Assembly: GCA_965279165.1 (NCBI GenBank) | Contig: OZ257140.1 | Location: forward strand, 2,418,001 to 2,482,000 | Direction of reading: 5' to 3' | Source: JBAYIE01 sp965279165 | GTDB taxonomy: Bacteria > Bacteroidota > Bacteroidia > UKL13-3 | Length of the DNA: 64,000 nucleotides | Shown here: one piece after another, positions 54,901 through 63,751 of the stretch | How positions within the stretch are numbered: position 1 is the first letter of the stretch | Layout of the letters: every line of letters starts with the position of its first letter | Notes under the pieces: model-generated | The model's input: the letters and a program-made list of their open reading frames with translations, nothing else | Told to the model about the DNA's origin: nothing | The model's database searches: none | Made by a program: the position numbers and the translations under genes

Positions 54901-55923
54901 TGTGAAAAAATGGATTTTAGAAAAGCCCGTTCAGTGGACAAAAATGGCGTGCCGGGCGATTCAATCGCTTCAAATGATCCGGAAGATGCAGATTATATTT
55001 CACCTTATGGCATGAGTTGGTTCCCGGGTTATGCAATAGATGTTGAAACAGGAGAACGCTTGAATCTAATGTTTGGCGAAGACTCTTCGTTACCTACAGA
55101 AAACGGAAATGATATGCAATGGAATCCAACTACCACGATGTTAGATCCTACCACATTCCGTCCGGTATTTGGCGGTAAACATTATATCTATGTTATGGCT
55201 TCTACCAAGAACTTTACCGTAGGTTCCGGTTCATCGTTGGCAACTTTAAAAAGCACCAACTACGATGCCGGTAAAACATATAAATGCTTAATGGAATTGG
55301 CTTGTAACGATGCTATCACTTCAGCGATTCCTGTTGCTACTTATCTTGTAAGAAAACGTTTCTTATACAGCCAGGTACTTTGGACTACCATGCCATTTTT
55401 ATCGGGTGGAGCTAAATTAACAGAAATGCGTTGGGGTTTGGTACCGGGAGAAGTAACTTACAAATTCAGGGTAAAAAGACCGTACGCTAGTTTTATTACG
55501 AAAGGTACCACTACCATTAACGATAGTATGCCTTACTTTACCTTTAATACTTCAGATCAGGCACCAACTTATTCAACAGAATTTGGTAAGAAGGCATTGG
55601 ATAAAGTTGCGGTTGTACCAAATCCGTATTATGCCTATTCGTTGTATGAAGATCCGGGTAACCAATTGGATGTGCGTGTTAGGATAACTAATTTGCCACC
55701 TCGTTGTACCATTCGCATATTTACATTAGATGGGATCATTGCAAGAACCATTAAAAAGGATGATCCAAATTCGGCATATGTTGAATGGGATTTAAAGAAT
55801 GATGCAAAAGTTCCTATTTCAAGCGGTGTATATATGATCCATATAAGTGCTACCGATTTGGGTGAAGAAAGGGTGATAAAATGGTTTGGTATTATGAGGC
55901 CTGCAGATTATGATACGTTCTAA
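51967..55923 (+). CDS. Giant secreted protein with T9SS-type C-terminus
   Basis: A 1,318-residue exported protein with a signal peptide (about 1-25) and a beta-rich body containing ALWIGGVVSGNLRIAAQTYRQSGNDYYPGPL-type sequence (ends ALWIGG and YYPGPL) and Gly/Ser/Asp-rich segments. The C-terminus from VAVVPNPYYAYSLYED through IRIFTLDGIIARTIKKDD to YMIHISATD resembles the FlgD-like/T9SS sorting domain. Cysteines (CYNGDDDDEG, CSTDPTQ) occur in the body. It lies between its TonB-receptor partner and a PorV/PorQ-like barrel and is likely surface-exposed. Its activity is unknown. Confidence 0.85.
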   Translation: MTNKFRILIHTFILGIFLSFSAIAKENIDVKPGNGPVKKVGKSSGCLPGTAKVDLDVNNVRTTILNGGDMWWDLSNAKYEVPKVQAGQVAKNSLFSGALWIGGVVSGNLRIAAQTYRQSGNDYYPGPLTVGTASIDEATCAAYDKIYKVTLLDINDIINKPEERVNAPEWPAQKLIDGRYLAPFVDVNGNGEYEVLLGDYPSFDFNVKDNIPDMMLFMVYNDKGNIHSETEGAPIGLELQTTCFAYSTNDAINNMTFYRTVVYNRSNETIDSCIFGQWVDADLGNYADDYVECDVNRNLGICYNGDDDDEGILGYGLNPPSIGVNFFSGPSRLIKDSTESVVIDTVELGLTKFVYYNNDRTLQGNPSRPTDYWNYLNGRWRDGTSITYGGNGKGGSDTASFMFPGSTDPAKRADWTERIAQNQTGDRRFLQTAGTFSLLPGAKNTVTIGVVWSRAATGGATGSFSLLKQASDKAAILFRNNFKIVAGPDAPKIDIVELNRELIIKISNADTIESFNTDFAGSCTSKTNYKFQGYQIFQVKTQNVPSDFYDLSQCRLVAQFDLNDGITRLVNSINDPELGEDVKKIMVTGNDDGIKHTFKIKDDAFSTSSDKALSNFTNYHYVILSYASATNCSTDPTQYLPSRKTIGEIELKVYSATPHDPSSANNGTQLNANYGDGFPVTQVEGMGNGGFALELTQQAIQEALGSANGYRSVTRSYVASYGPIAVKVIDPLKVPNASFHLWLRDTTGNNNKIDTLSKKTIWYMKNMTTGEVIRGKNFIGSTYEQIFAEWGLAVEMKQSLMPGDVENTEDISNGYISASVDWSKSPNIWLSNVTDEDPNFAAAPEYKNVMNWIRAGKFGTPDFKNGQLDDFAENIGTSGNPVWSPVDPRKNFAKILNGTWSPYCIASRWRTNSGSTFPSFGAAWDGTTGSNVGLGTYSSDNELKDLHSVNFVITPDKSLWTRCFVVETGENANLNQGKCEKMDFRKARSVDKNGVPGDSIASNDPEDADYISPYGMSWFPGYAIDVETGERLNLMFGEDSSLPTENGNDMQWNPTTTMLDPTTFRPVFGGKHYIYVMASTKNFTVGSGSSLATLKSTNYDAGKTYKCLMELACNDAITSAIPVATYLVRKRFLYSQVLWTTMPFLSGGAKLTEMRWGLVPGEVTYKFRVKRPYASFITKGTTTINDSMPYFTFNTSDQAPTYSTEFGKKALDKVAVVPNPYYAYSLYEDPGNQLDVRVRITNLPPRCTIRIFTLDGIIARTIKKDDPNSAYVEWDLKNDAKVPISSGVYMIHISATDLGEERVIKWFGIMRPADYDTF

Positions 55924-55942
55924 TAATTAATGAAACAAAGAA

Positions 55943-57040
55943 ATGATTAAGTATATAAAAGTATTATTGTTTGTTGGCTCCGCTTTAATCCAAACGACCT
56001 TTGCGGGAAATCCCGATCGTGCCGGTGGAGCAGGAGCAACACAGCTACTCATCAATCCTTTTGGCAGAAGTGCAGGAACGCTAGGATCAAGTACCGCCTA
56101 TTTGAGAGGTGCTGAAGCTATGCATTTTAACGTAGGTGGCTTGGGATTTGTACCTACCTATGAACTTACTGCATCCTCGGTAACTTATTTGCAAGGAACA
56201 GGTATTCACCTTAGCAACGCATCGATGGCAATTCCTTTAGGAGAAACCGGAGATAATGTTATCGGATTAAGTTTTAGTGGTATGCAATTTGGCGATATTG
56301 AAATCAGAACGGAGAGTCAACCGGATGGAACCTTGGGTACTTACACCCCGCAGTTTATCAATATTGGTTTTGCGTATGCACGTAAATTCTCCAATAGTAT
56401 TGCCGTTGGATTATTGGTTCGATATGTTTCCGAAGGACTGACCAATGTATCTGCTTCCGGTGTATGTTTTGATATGGGAGTGCAGTACCAAACAGCTTTA
56501 AATCCAAAAAACAAGATTAAGAAAGAAGATTTCCGTTTTGGTATGGCAGTTCGAAACCTGGGTTCGGATGTTAGCTACTCAGGATCCGGTCTATCGCTTA
56601 AAATGATTAATCCTGCTAATAATTCTTCCAGAACAGTGTATTTCGGAGCGGAAAAATTCAACTTACCGGCTTTGGTAAATATTGGAGTAGCTTACGATTT
56701 GCGATTGGATAAAAAAGGTTCCGATACTTATTACCATCGCTTAACACCATCCGGAAACTTTAACTACAATGCGTTTTCTCAAAATATTTTATCAGCCGGT
56801 ATCGAATATTCATTCCGTGAATTATTTATGGTTAGAAGCGGTTATGCATACCAAGGCGAAAATGCAGCGGGCGATTATCGCTCTCAATATTATGGCTTTG
56901 CAGGTGGATGTACCTTACAATTACCTATTACCAATAGTGGTTTAAATCTTGGGATAGATTATGCTTATGCGCCAACACGTGTATTTAATGGCGTGCATAA
57001 TATTACCTTACGAATGTCGATAGGTTACAAGAAAAGTTAA
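55943..57040 (+). CDS. PorV/PorQ-family outer-membrane protein
   Basis: A 365-residue barrel with signal peptide (MIKYIKVLLFVGSALIQTTFA) and the family features NPFGRSAGTLGSSTAYLRGAEAMHFNVGGL (ends NPFGRS and FNVGGL), FINIGFAYARKFS and SAGIEYSFRELFMVRSGY. PorV helps T9SS cargo leave the outer-membrane translocon, and PorQ acts in C-terminal signal processing. This paralogue follows the giant cargo gene, so a dedicated secretion helper is plausible. True porQ lies 2 kb downstream. Confidence 0.9.
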   Translation: MIKYIKVLLFVGSALIQTTFAGNPDRAGGAGATQLLINPFGRSAGTLGSSTAYLRGAEAMHFNVGGLGFVPTYELTASSVTYLQGTGIHLSNASMAIPLGETGDNVIGLSFSGMQFGDIEIRTESQPDGTLGTYTPQFINIGFAYARKFSNSIAVGLLVRYVSEGLTNVSASGVCFDMGVQYQTALNPKNKIKKEDFRFGMAVRNLGSDVSYSGSGLSLKMINPANNSSRTVYFGAEKFNLPALVNIGVAYDLRLDKKGSDTYYHRLTPSGNFNYNAFSQNILSAGIEYSFRELFMVRSGYAYQGENAAGDYRSQYYGFAGGCTLQLPITNSGLNLGIDYAYAPTRVFNGVHNITLRMSIGYKKS

Positions 57041-57066
57041 TATATTTGATTATTCAATAAGCGAAG

Positions 57067-57102
57067 GAAACGTTCTCAAAAGGGGCGTTTCTTTTGTTTT
57101 TA
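57067..57102 (+). terminator. Terminator after the PorV/PorQ-like gene
   Basis: GAAACGTTC pairs with GGGCGTTTC (two G-T pairs) around an 8-10 nt loop and is followed by TTTTGTTTTT. Confidence 0.75.
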
Positions 57103-57113
57103 ATTAAAGGGTT

Positions 57114-57587
57114 ATGTCAGAAATTAATTATTTATCAAAAGAAGGATTGGAACGGCTTCAGCGCGAACTGAGTGATATGAAGTATGTGCAACGTCCGTTT
57201 ATTTCAAAACAAATTGCGGATGCACGCGACAAAGGTGACTTGAGTGAAAATGCAGAATACCATGCTGCCAAAGAAGATCAGGGATTACTCGAAGCTAAAA
57301 TTGCACAATTAGAAGATACCATTAGCAAATCCAGAATTATTGACGAAAGCAAGCTCGATACCAGCAAAGTGATGATGTTGAGTAAAGTGAGGGTGAAGAA
57401 TCTTAAGTCGAAACAAGAAATGATTTATATTTTGGTTTCCGAAAACGAAGCAGATTTTAAAGCGGGTAAAATCTCTTTGAAATCGCCGATAGGAGCCGGA
57501 TTGATGGGAAAAAAACCTGGTGAAGTGGTTGAAATCAGTGCCCCGGCAGGAAAAGTTCAATTTGAAATTATTGAAATAACTTTATAG
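57114..57587 (+). CDS. greA: Transcription elongation factor GreA
   Basis: The 157-residue protein has the coiled-coil start MSEINYLSKEGLERLQREL and acidic tip DARDKGDLSENAEYHAAKEDQ at about 41-61, then the GreA C-terminal FKBP-like domain with PIGAGLMGKKPGEVVEI. It rescues backtracked RNA polymerase by stimulating transcript cleavage. It is closely followed (4 bp) by the HIT gene, probably one transcript. Confidence 0.97.
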   Translation: MSEINYLSKEGLERLQRELSDMKYVQRPFISKQIADARDKGDLSENAEYHAAKEDQGLLEAKIAQLEDTISKSRIIDESKLDTSKVMMLSKVRVKNLKSKQEMIYILVSENEADFKAGKISLKSPIGAGLMGKKPGEVVEISAPAGKVQFEIIEITL

Positions 57588-57591
57588 TAAA

Positions 57592-57996
57592 ATGGCAAGT
57601 TTATTTAGCCGAATTGCGCAAGGAGAAATACCTTGTTATAAAGTAGCCGAAACGAATGATTTTATGGCATTTCTAGATGTTCGTCCTTTGGCTAAAGGGC
57701 ATACTCTAGTTATTCCTAAGAAAGAGACAGATTATATATTTGATTTGCCGGATGAAGAATTGGCAGGATTGCATTTATTCGCTAAAATCGTGGCTCATGC
57801 TATTAAGCAAGCCATTCCTTGCACCAAAGTTGGAATGGCCGTAATTGGTTTAGAAGTTCCACATGCCCATATACACCTTGTTCCAATGAATAAGATTGGA
57901 GACCTTAATTTTGAAGGAGAGCGAAAGGTATTTTCAGAAGCGGAATACAATGAAATAGCCGAGGCAATCCGAAACCAACTTAACCATACTAAATAA
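57592..57996 (+). CDS. HIT family protein (histidine-triad nucleotide-binding)
   Basis: The 134-residue protein has FSRIAQGEIPCYKVAETNDFMAFLDVRPLAKGHTLVIPKK at the N-terminal half (ends FSRIAQ and VIPKK) and the catalytic triad HAHIHLVP near residues 91-98. It is a Hint-like hydrolase of nucleoside phosphoramidates or nucleotidyl linkages. The broad family prevents naming the substrate. It sits 4 bp after greA. Confidence 0.95.
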   Translation: MASLFSRIAQGEIPCYKVAETNDFMAFLDVRPLAKGHTLVIPKKETDYIFDLPDEELAGLHLFAKIVAHAIKQAIPCTKVGMAVIGLEVPHAHIHLVPMNKIGDLNFEGERKVFSEAEYNEIAEAIRNQLNHTK

Positions 57997-58027
57997 GGAG
58001 TATATGCGTTAATATTGCTGTATAAGA

Positions 58028-59080
58028 ATGCAGAAACGCACCGTATTAAGTTGTCTACTATTATTTTTTCTGATGGGATTAAATAATTTCCTTTCTGCAC
58101 AGATAGGGGGCAACAAGGCATATTCATTTCTAACATTACAACCCAATGCACGAATTGCTGCGTTGGGGGGAAGTGCTATTGCTACTTACGAAAACGATAT
58201 CAATCTGGCCATACAAAATCCTGCTTTGTTGCGCGCATCCATGAACAAACAAGTAGGATTAAGCCATGCCTTCTACCTGGCTGATATTCAAGCAGGGTAT
58301 GTAACTTATGCGTGGAGTTTCGACAGCAACCAAACCATGGCAGCAGGATTACAATACGTAAATTACGGAACCATGGAAGAAACACTCGACAATGGTGTGA
58401 TAATTGGTAATTTCACTGCAGGAGATTATGCCTTTAATCTGGCTTATTCAAGACGGTTAGATAAAAGATTGCATGTTGGCGGTCAATTTAAAGTTATCTA
58501 TTCAGATTTAGGTACATTTAACTCTATGGCTATTGGATTGGATGCAGGAATAACTTATCACAATCCAATAAATTTATGGACATTTTCTGTTGCATTATCC
58601 AATCTGGGAAAACAATTGAAAACCTATAATGGTGAAAATTCTGAAGATCTACCTTTCGACATTCAAGCAGGGGCATCCAAGAAATTAAAAAATGCACCAT
58701 TTCGTTTTTCTGTAATTGCCAAACATTTAGAAAAACCTGGTAAACTGGTATACCAGAATCCAAACAAACCATCTTTGCAAAAGGACCTAGAGACTGGAGA
58801 GATCATAGAGGAAGATATTTCTATCGGGACTAAAGTAATGAGTCATTTAAATACGAGTGCCGAAATATTATTAGGCAAAAGTGTTTATGTTGCTTTTGGT
58901 TACAATTACCTTCGTCGATGGGAAATGGGATTAAAAGATGTATCAGGAACAACCGGTTTTTCATGGGGATTTGGAATTAACCTCAGCAAATTTCAAGTTG
59001 CCTATGGTAGCTCATCCTATATAATAGGTAAATCAACCAATCACCTATCCTTAATCCTTTATTTAAATAAAAGAACATAA
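58028..59080 (+). CDS. porQ: Type IX secretion system protein PorQ
   Basis: The 350-residue barrel has a signal peptide (about 1-24), then LTLQPNARIAALGGSAIATYENDINLAIQNPALL (ends LTLQPN and QNPALL), VGLSHAFYLADIQAGYVTYAW and GLQYVNYGTMEETL, matching PorQ rather than the PorV-like paralogue upstream. PorQ is part of the T9SS and works with PorZ/PorU on cargo C-terminal signals. Its adjacency to cmk is a known pattern in Bacteroidota and helps the assignment. Confidence 0.93.
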   Translation: MQKRTVLSCLLLFFLMGLNNFLSAQIGGNKAYSFLTLQPNARIAALGGSAIATYENDINLAIQNPALLRASMNKQVGLSHAFYLADIQAGYVTYAWSFDSNQTMAAGLQYVNYGTMEETLDNGVIIGNFTAGDYAFNLAYSRRLDKRLHVGGQFKVIYSDLGTFNSMAIGLDAGITYHNPINLWTFSVALSNLGKQLKTYNGENSEDLPFDIQAGASKKLKNAPFRFSVIAKHLEKPGKLVYQNPNKPSLQKDLETGEIIEEDISIGTKVMSHLNTSAEILLGKSVYVAFGYNYLRRWEMGLKDVSGTTGFSWGFGINLSKFQVAYGSSSYIIGKSTNHLSLILYLNKRT

Positions 59081-59139
59081 GTTCTTTTCGTTTTGCAAAT
59101 ACCTTTCTTTTATTTTACTTGCCTTATCAAACCGGTAAA

Positions 59140-59835
59140 ATGAAGCGTATTATAATTGCAATCGATGGATATTCGTCATGTGGCAAAAGTACTTTAGCCA
59201 AGGAGGTTGCATCCTTTTTGGGCTATAGGTATATTGATACCGGCGCCATGTATCGGGCTGTAGCATTATACATGATTCGAATGCAATTGGATTTTCACCA
59301 TCCCAATTTAATTGAAGAGGCATTACAGGATTTGAAGATAGCATTCGATTTTAATGCAGAAACCAATACCCAACAAACGATATTAAATGGCGAGAATGTG
59401 GAGCAAGAAATTCGGGTAAATCCACGTGTTGCAAGTATTGTAAGTGATATCAGTGCCTTAAGTTCGGTCCGTCGATTTCTGGTTAAGCAACAAATGGAAA
59501 TGGGAAAGCAAAAAGGAATTGTAATGGATGGGAGGGATATTGGTACTGTAGTTTTTCCGAATGCCGAATTAAAATTGTTTGTGCTTGCAGATCCAAAAAT
59601 TAGGGCACAACGTCGGTTGGATGAACTAATAGAAAAGGGGCAGGATACTACTTTCGAAGAGGTATTTGCCAATATTGAAAAACGCGATCATATGGATACA
59701 ACCAGAGTCGATAGTCCGTTGGTTAAATCACCCGATGCCATAGAATTGGACAATTCCAATTTGAGTAAAAAGGAACAATTTGATTTTGTAATTCGCTGTG
59801 TGAACCAACTACAACAACCGGCAGGAAACGAGTAG
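59140..59835 (+). CDS. cmk: Cytidylate kinase
   Basis: ATG 59140 begins MKRIIIAIDGYSSCGKSTLAK with the P-loop GYSSCGKST at about 10-18 (231 residues; TTG 59119 would add seven unlikely residues). The motif IDTGAMYRAVALY follows, and VMDGRDIGTVVFPNAELKLF with the lid RAQRRLDEL are the typical CMP-kinase motifs. It makes CDP from CMP and dCMP. It follows porQ by 59 bp and is convergent with dnaN. Confidence 0.97.
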   Translation: MKRIIIAIDGYSSCGKSTLAKEVASFLGYRYIDTGAMYRAVALYMIRMQLDFHHPNLIEEALQDLKIAFDFNAETNTQQTILNGENVEQEIRVNPRVASIVSDISALSSVRRFLVKQQMEMGKQKGIVMDGRDIGTVVFPNAELKLFVLADPKIRAQRRLDELIEKGQDTTFEEVFANIEKRDHMDTTRVDSPLVKSPDAIELDNSNLSKKEQFDFVIRCVNQLQQPAGNE

Positions 59836-59851
59836 TGTTTGGGTAATTTCC

Positions 59852-60973
59852 CTAGTAACTATTCAACATCATTGGCATCACCAACATCAAAACATCTTCT
59901 CCTTCATCATGGATAGAAGGTCTTAGCACGCCTGCACGATTTGGTTGCGACATTTCCAATTTAACATCATCGGAATCAATCGCTGCCAGTAATTCTGCAA
60001 GGTATTTAGAATTGAATCCGATTTCCAGATCCTCCCCTTCGTATTGGCTGGTAAGTTTTTCCTGGGCCTCATTTTCGAAATCAATATCCTCAGCTGAAAT
60101 ATTCAGTTCGCTTCCGGTCATTTTTAGTCGAATTTGGTGGGTTGTTTTATTGGATGTAATCGAAACGCGCTTTACAGAAGTGAGTAATTCCATGCGATTC
60201 ATCAACAACCGATTTGGGTTATCTTGAGGTATTACTGCTTTGAAATCCGGATATTTTTCGTCGATTAAACGACAAATTAAACTCATTTCGGCCGTATGAA
60301 AATGGGCATTTGAGCGATTAAATTCAACGGTAACAACAGTATCGTCTGATGGCAAAGATGCCTTTAATAAGTTAAGTGCTTTTTTAGGTAAAATAAATGA
60401 ATCTTCCACACCGGGTTTCACATCATTTCGGGTAAAACGTACCAGTCTGTTTGCATCGGTTGCAACGAATGTTACCGATTCAGGAGATAACTGTACATAT
60501 ACGCCTGTTAAATTCATACGTAATTCATCAGTACTGGTAGCGAATACTGTTTTGGTAATTGCTTTTTGCAAAACCTTACCCGGAATGGTAAATTTCATGG
60601 CATCCTCAACCGAAGGATTTTTAGGGAATTCATCGCCTTTTTGTGCTGTTAGTTTAAACCGACCGGCATCATATTTAATTTCTACCGAGCCTTTCTCCAT
60701 ATTGATAGAAAAAGCAAGTGGCTGATCCGGTAGTGATTTTAATAACTCGATGGTTGTTTTACATGGAATCGCAATCGAGATATCTTCTTTCGCATCTACT
60801 GATATAGAAGTAGTCATGGTTGTTTCCAAATCGGTAGACGAAATGCGAAGCTCTCCGTCCTTGATGTCGAACAAGAAATTATTTAATATCGGAATAATTG
60901 GTTTGGATACAACTACTCCGTCAATCATGGAAAGGTGTCTTAATAATGTAGAACTGTTTACTATAAATTTCAT
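59852..60973 (-). CDS. dnaN: DNA polymerase III subunit beta (sliding clamp)
   Basis: The 373-residue protein has the three-domain clamp: MKFIVNSSTLLRHLSMIDGVVVSKPIIPILNNF at the start (ends MKFIVNS and ILNNF), central GDEFPKNPS, and VLMLVMPMML near the C-terminus. It encircles DNA and tethers DnaE. dnaA is not adjacent, so this is not an origin-associated dnaA-dnaN operon. The start ATG at 60973 is preceded by about 230 bp of non-coding DNA shared with the divergent pepA gene. Confidence 0.97.
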   Translation of the reverse strand: MKFIVNSSTLLRHLSMIDGVVVSKPIIPILNNFLFDIKDGELRISSTDLETTMTTSISVDAKEDISIAIPCKTTIELLKSLPDQPLAFSINMEKGSVEIKYDAGRFKLTAQKGDEFPKNPSVEDAMKFTIPGKVLQKAITKTVFATSTDELRMNLTGVYVQLSPESVTFVATDANRLVRFTRNDVKPGVEDSFILPKKALNLLKASLPSDDTVVTVEFNRSNAHFHTAEMSLICRLIDEKYPDFKAVIPQDNPNRLLMNRMELLTSVKRVSITSNKTTHQIRLKMTGSELNISAEDIDFENEAQEKLTSQYEGEDLEIGFNSKYLAELLAAIDSDDVKLEMSQPNRAGVLRPSIHDEGEDVLMLVMPMMLNSY

Positions 60974-61201
60974 GCGTTTAAATTTTTATACGGATTACCT
61001 GATTTGTGTTCCTGTTTTTACGAGGGATTGCACCAAAAATAAGCTCGCTATTCAGGCATTTCAACACAAGTTATGCACAGATTGGGGAGAGCTGGTTTGA
61101 AAGTTAGTATCCATTTGAAGGTTATAATTGAGATAAATTTGGAATTAAGGTTTAACTCCGACAATTTTTTTTAGTTTTGTTTCCTCTATTAATACAATTC
61201 T
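60974..61201. promoter_or_regulatory. Divergent dnaN-pepA region with putative pepA -7 element
   Basis: TAGTTTTG at 61172-61179 fits TAnnTTTG and lies 23 bp before the pepA ATG; TTTA at 61151-61154 is a weak -33 candidate. Nothing else is seen in the interval. Confidence 0.35.
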
Positions 61202-62644
61202 ATGCGTACAAAAATCAGCGTTTCCAATAAACAAAACCCTTTAAAATCCTTATTTGTGTTGGCCGGTAAAAAAACAGACTGGGCAAGTTTGGGATTGAAA
61301 AAAGAAGAAATCACCTACCTCGAGAAAAAAATTAAAGCCGGAGATTATTTTGTTGTTATTAATCAATTTACCCGATTGATTATCATTCAATTATCTGAAG
61401 AATTCGACAAAAAAGAAAGTTACCGTAAGTTGGAGGGTTTAAGAACTACAGGAAACAAACTTTGTGCAATATTAAATGCGCATAAGCAGGAATCTATTCA
61501 AATAACAGCAATAGAATTGTTAAAAGAAGAATTGCTTGCTGTAGCTGAAGGTTGTGCCCTTAGCAATTATGAATTTCTGAAATACAAGTCGGATACCAAG
61601 AATAAAAATTCGTTAACTGAAATACAGTTATCCGGTAAAAGAATTTCTACCCTTGATATAGAGCAACTTGGTATCGTGGTTCAATCGGTATGTAAGGCAA
61701 GGGATTTGGTTAATGAGCCTCAATCATTTCTGGATGCGGTTCAATTTGCACAGGAGATGAAGCAAATGGGAAAAAAATCGGGATTGAAAGTGGAAGTTTT
61801 ACATAAGAAACAAATTGAAGCGTTGAAAATGGGTGGGTTGTTATCGGTAAATATGGGTAGTCAAACACCACCTACGTTTACCATCATGGAATGGAAACCG
61901 AAAAAAGCAAAGAACAAGCAACCACTGGTTTTGGTGGGCAAAGGTGTTGTGTACGATACCGGAGGCTTGAGTTTAAAACCTACGCCAAACAGCATGGATA
62001 CCATGAAATGTGATATGGCAGGAGGAGCACTGGTTGCTACAACTATTTATGCAGTTGCCGAAGCAGAATTACCATACCACGTTATTGCTTTGATTCCTGC
62101 AACGGATAATCGTCCGGGAGAAAATGCCTACACACCCGGTGATGTCGTGAAAATGTACGATGGACAAACGGTAGAAGTATTAAATACAGATGCTGAAGGA
62201 CGGATGTTGTTGGCTGATGCTTTGGCTTATGCAAAAAAATACAAACCGGAATTGGTACTTGATTTTGCAACTTTAACAGGAGCAGCAGCAGCAGCAATCG
62301 GGTCGTATGGAATAGTTTGTATGGGTAATGCCGACGAAAAAACCAAACTTAAATTAAAAGAGAGTGGTAAAACTACGTATGAAAGATTGGTAGAGTTTCC
62401 AATGTGGGAAGAATATGGCAAGTTGATTAAGAGTGATCTTGCTGATATGAAGAATATCGGGGGACCTGTGGCTGGTGCAATTACTGCCGGAATGTTCCTT
62501 GAGAAGTTTACAGATTATCCTTGGATGCATTTTGATATTGCAGGACCGGCTTTTATTTCAACAGCAGATTCTTATAGAGGTAAACAAGCAACCGGTTATG
62601 GAGTAAGATTGCTTTTCGACTTTATTAAAAACCTGAGTAAATAA
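61202..62644 (+). CDS. pepA: Leucyl aminopeptidase (M17)
   Basis: The 480-residue M17 peptidase has the metal/catalytic sequences LVGKGVVYDTGGLSLKPTPN, MDTMKCDMAGGALV, and NTDAEGRMLLADAL near residue 327, with the bicarbonate-binding arginine in the last. Two divalent metals remove N-terminal residues from peptides, mainly leucine. The N-terminal domain is compact and no signal peptide is present, so it is cytoplasmic. pdxA follows 26 bp later and is likely cotranscribed. Confidence 0.95.
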   Translation: MRTKISVSNKQNPLKSLFVLAGKKTDWASLGLKKEEITYLEKKIKAGDYFVVINQFTRLIIIQLSEEFDKKESYRKLEGLRTTGNKLCAILNAHKQESIQITAIELLKEELLAVAEGCALSNYEFLKYKSDTKNKNSLTEIQLSGKRISTLDIEQLGIVVQSVCKARDLVNEPQSFLDAVQFAQEMKQMGKKSGLKVEVLHKKQIEALKMGGLLSVNMGSQTPPTFTIMEWKPKKAKNKQPLVLVGKGVVYDTGGLSLKPTPNSMDTMKCDMAGGALVATTIYAVAEAELPYHVIALIPATDNRPGENAYTPGDVVKMYDGQTVEVLNTDAEGRMLLADALAYAKKYKPELVLDFATLTGAAAAAIGSYGIVCMGNADEKTKLKLKESGKTTYERLVEFPMWEEYGKLIKSDLADMKNIGGPVAGAITAGMFLEKFTDYPWMHFDIAGPAFISTADSYRGKQATGYGVRLLFDFIKNLSK

Positions 62645-62670
62645 TATTTAAATCAATTAATTTTAAACCT

Positions 62671-63738
62671 ATGAGTAAGTTACCGATAATCGGAATCACG
62701 ATTGGAGATGTGAATGGAATAAGTATGGAAGTGATGATTAAAACGCTCCTCGACAATCGGGTGGCGGATTACTGCACGCCGGTTGTATATGGATCTCCGA
62801 AGATTTTATCTTACTGGAAAAAACTAATGGGTCATCCGGATTTCAATTTAAATATTATTAAAAATCTGGACCAAATTCATCCCAAAAAATCAAACATTTT
62901 AGTATGCTGGGACGATGAAGTAGAAATCAAACCGGGAGAGGTAACAGAAGTGGCCGGTAGGTATGCATTTAAATCTTTAGAAATGGCTACCAAGGATATT
63001 CTTGCCGGGAAAATACATGCGTTGCTCACCGCTCCTTTGAACAAACACAATGTAAACTCCGAAAAAAATCCCTTTCAAGGACATACAGAATACCTCGCAA
63101 GTCAAGCCAATACAAACGAATATATCATGATGCTTATTTGTGGGGATTTAAAAGTTGGATTGGTTACGGGTCATATTCCAATTAAGGACGTTGCAGCAAG
63201 TATTACCAAAGAATTAATTCTGAAAAAACTGAAAGTGATGCAAAAAAGTTTGGAACAAGATTTTGGAATTGTTAAACCTAGAATTGCTGTTTTGGGGTTG
63301 AATCCGCATGCCGGCGACAATGGTTTACTCGGAAAAGAAGATAAGGAAATTATTGCTGAAGCAGTTAAAGCAGCGCAAGCAAACGGTATGGTTACCTATG
63401 GGCCATATTCAGCAGATGGTTTTTTTGGGGCACGTCAATTTGAAAAATTTGATGCGGTACTTGCTATGTACCACGACCAGGGTTTAATTCCATTTAAGTA
63501 TATGGCATTTGAAGATGGGGTAAATTTTACTGCCGGATTGCCTTTTGTTCGAACATCTCCTGATCACGGAACGGCCTACGATATTGCAGGAAAAAATAAA
63601 GCAGGTGAAATGTCGTTCAGGAATGCTTTGTATGCAGCTATTGATATTGTTCGACAACGAAATGAAACATTTCGACTGAATGAAAATCCTCTGTCGTTTT
63701 CGCCATTGAGAAAAGAAAGATTTAGAATCGATTTTTAA
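62671..63738 (+). CDS. pdxA: 4-hydroxythreonine-4-phosphate dehydrogenase PdxA
   Basis: The 355-residue enzyme shows IGITIGDVNGISMEVM at the N-terminus (a variant of the usual GDPAGIGPE), the metal-binding GHTEYLA, VLGLNPHAGDNGLLGKED and MYHDQGLIPFKYM with RTSPDHGTAYDIAGK near the C-terminus. It oxidises 4-phosphohydroxy-threonine in pyridoxal-phosphate synthesis. The next gene begins 13 bp downstream. Confidence 0.96.
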   Translation: MSKLPIIGITIGDVNGISMEVMIKTLLDNRVADYCTPVVYGSPKILSYWKKLMGHPDFNLNIIKNLDQIHPKKSNILVCWDDEVEIKPGEVTEVAGRYAFKSLEMATKDILAGKIHALLTAPLNKHNVNSEKNPFQGHTEYLASQANTNEYIMMLICGDLKVGLVTGHIPIKDVAASITKELILKKLKVMQKSLEQDFGIVKPRIAVLGLNPHAGDNGLLGKEDKEIIAEAVKAAQANGMVTYGPYSADGFFGARQFEKFDAVLAMYHDQGLIPFKYMAFEDGVNFTAGLPFVRTSPDHGTAYDIAGKNKAGEMSFRNALYAAIDIVRQRNETFRLNENPLSFSPLRKERFRIDF

Positions 63739-63751
63739 TCCGGAAGTTTAC

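Noticed and set aside
59852..61201. Replication origin beside dnaN
   Set aside because: No dnaA gene, DnaA-box cluster or origin-type AT-rich unwinding region was seen next to dnaN.
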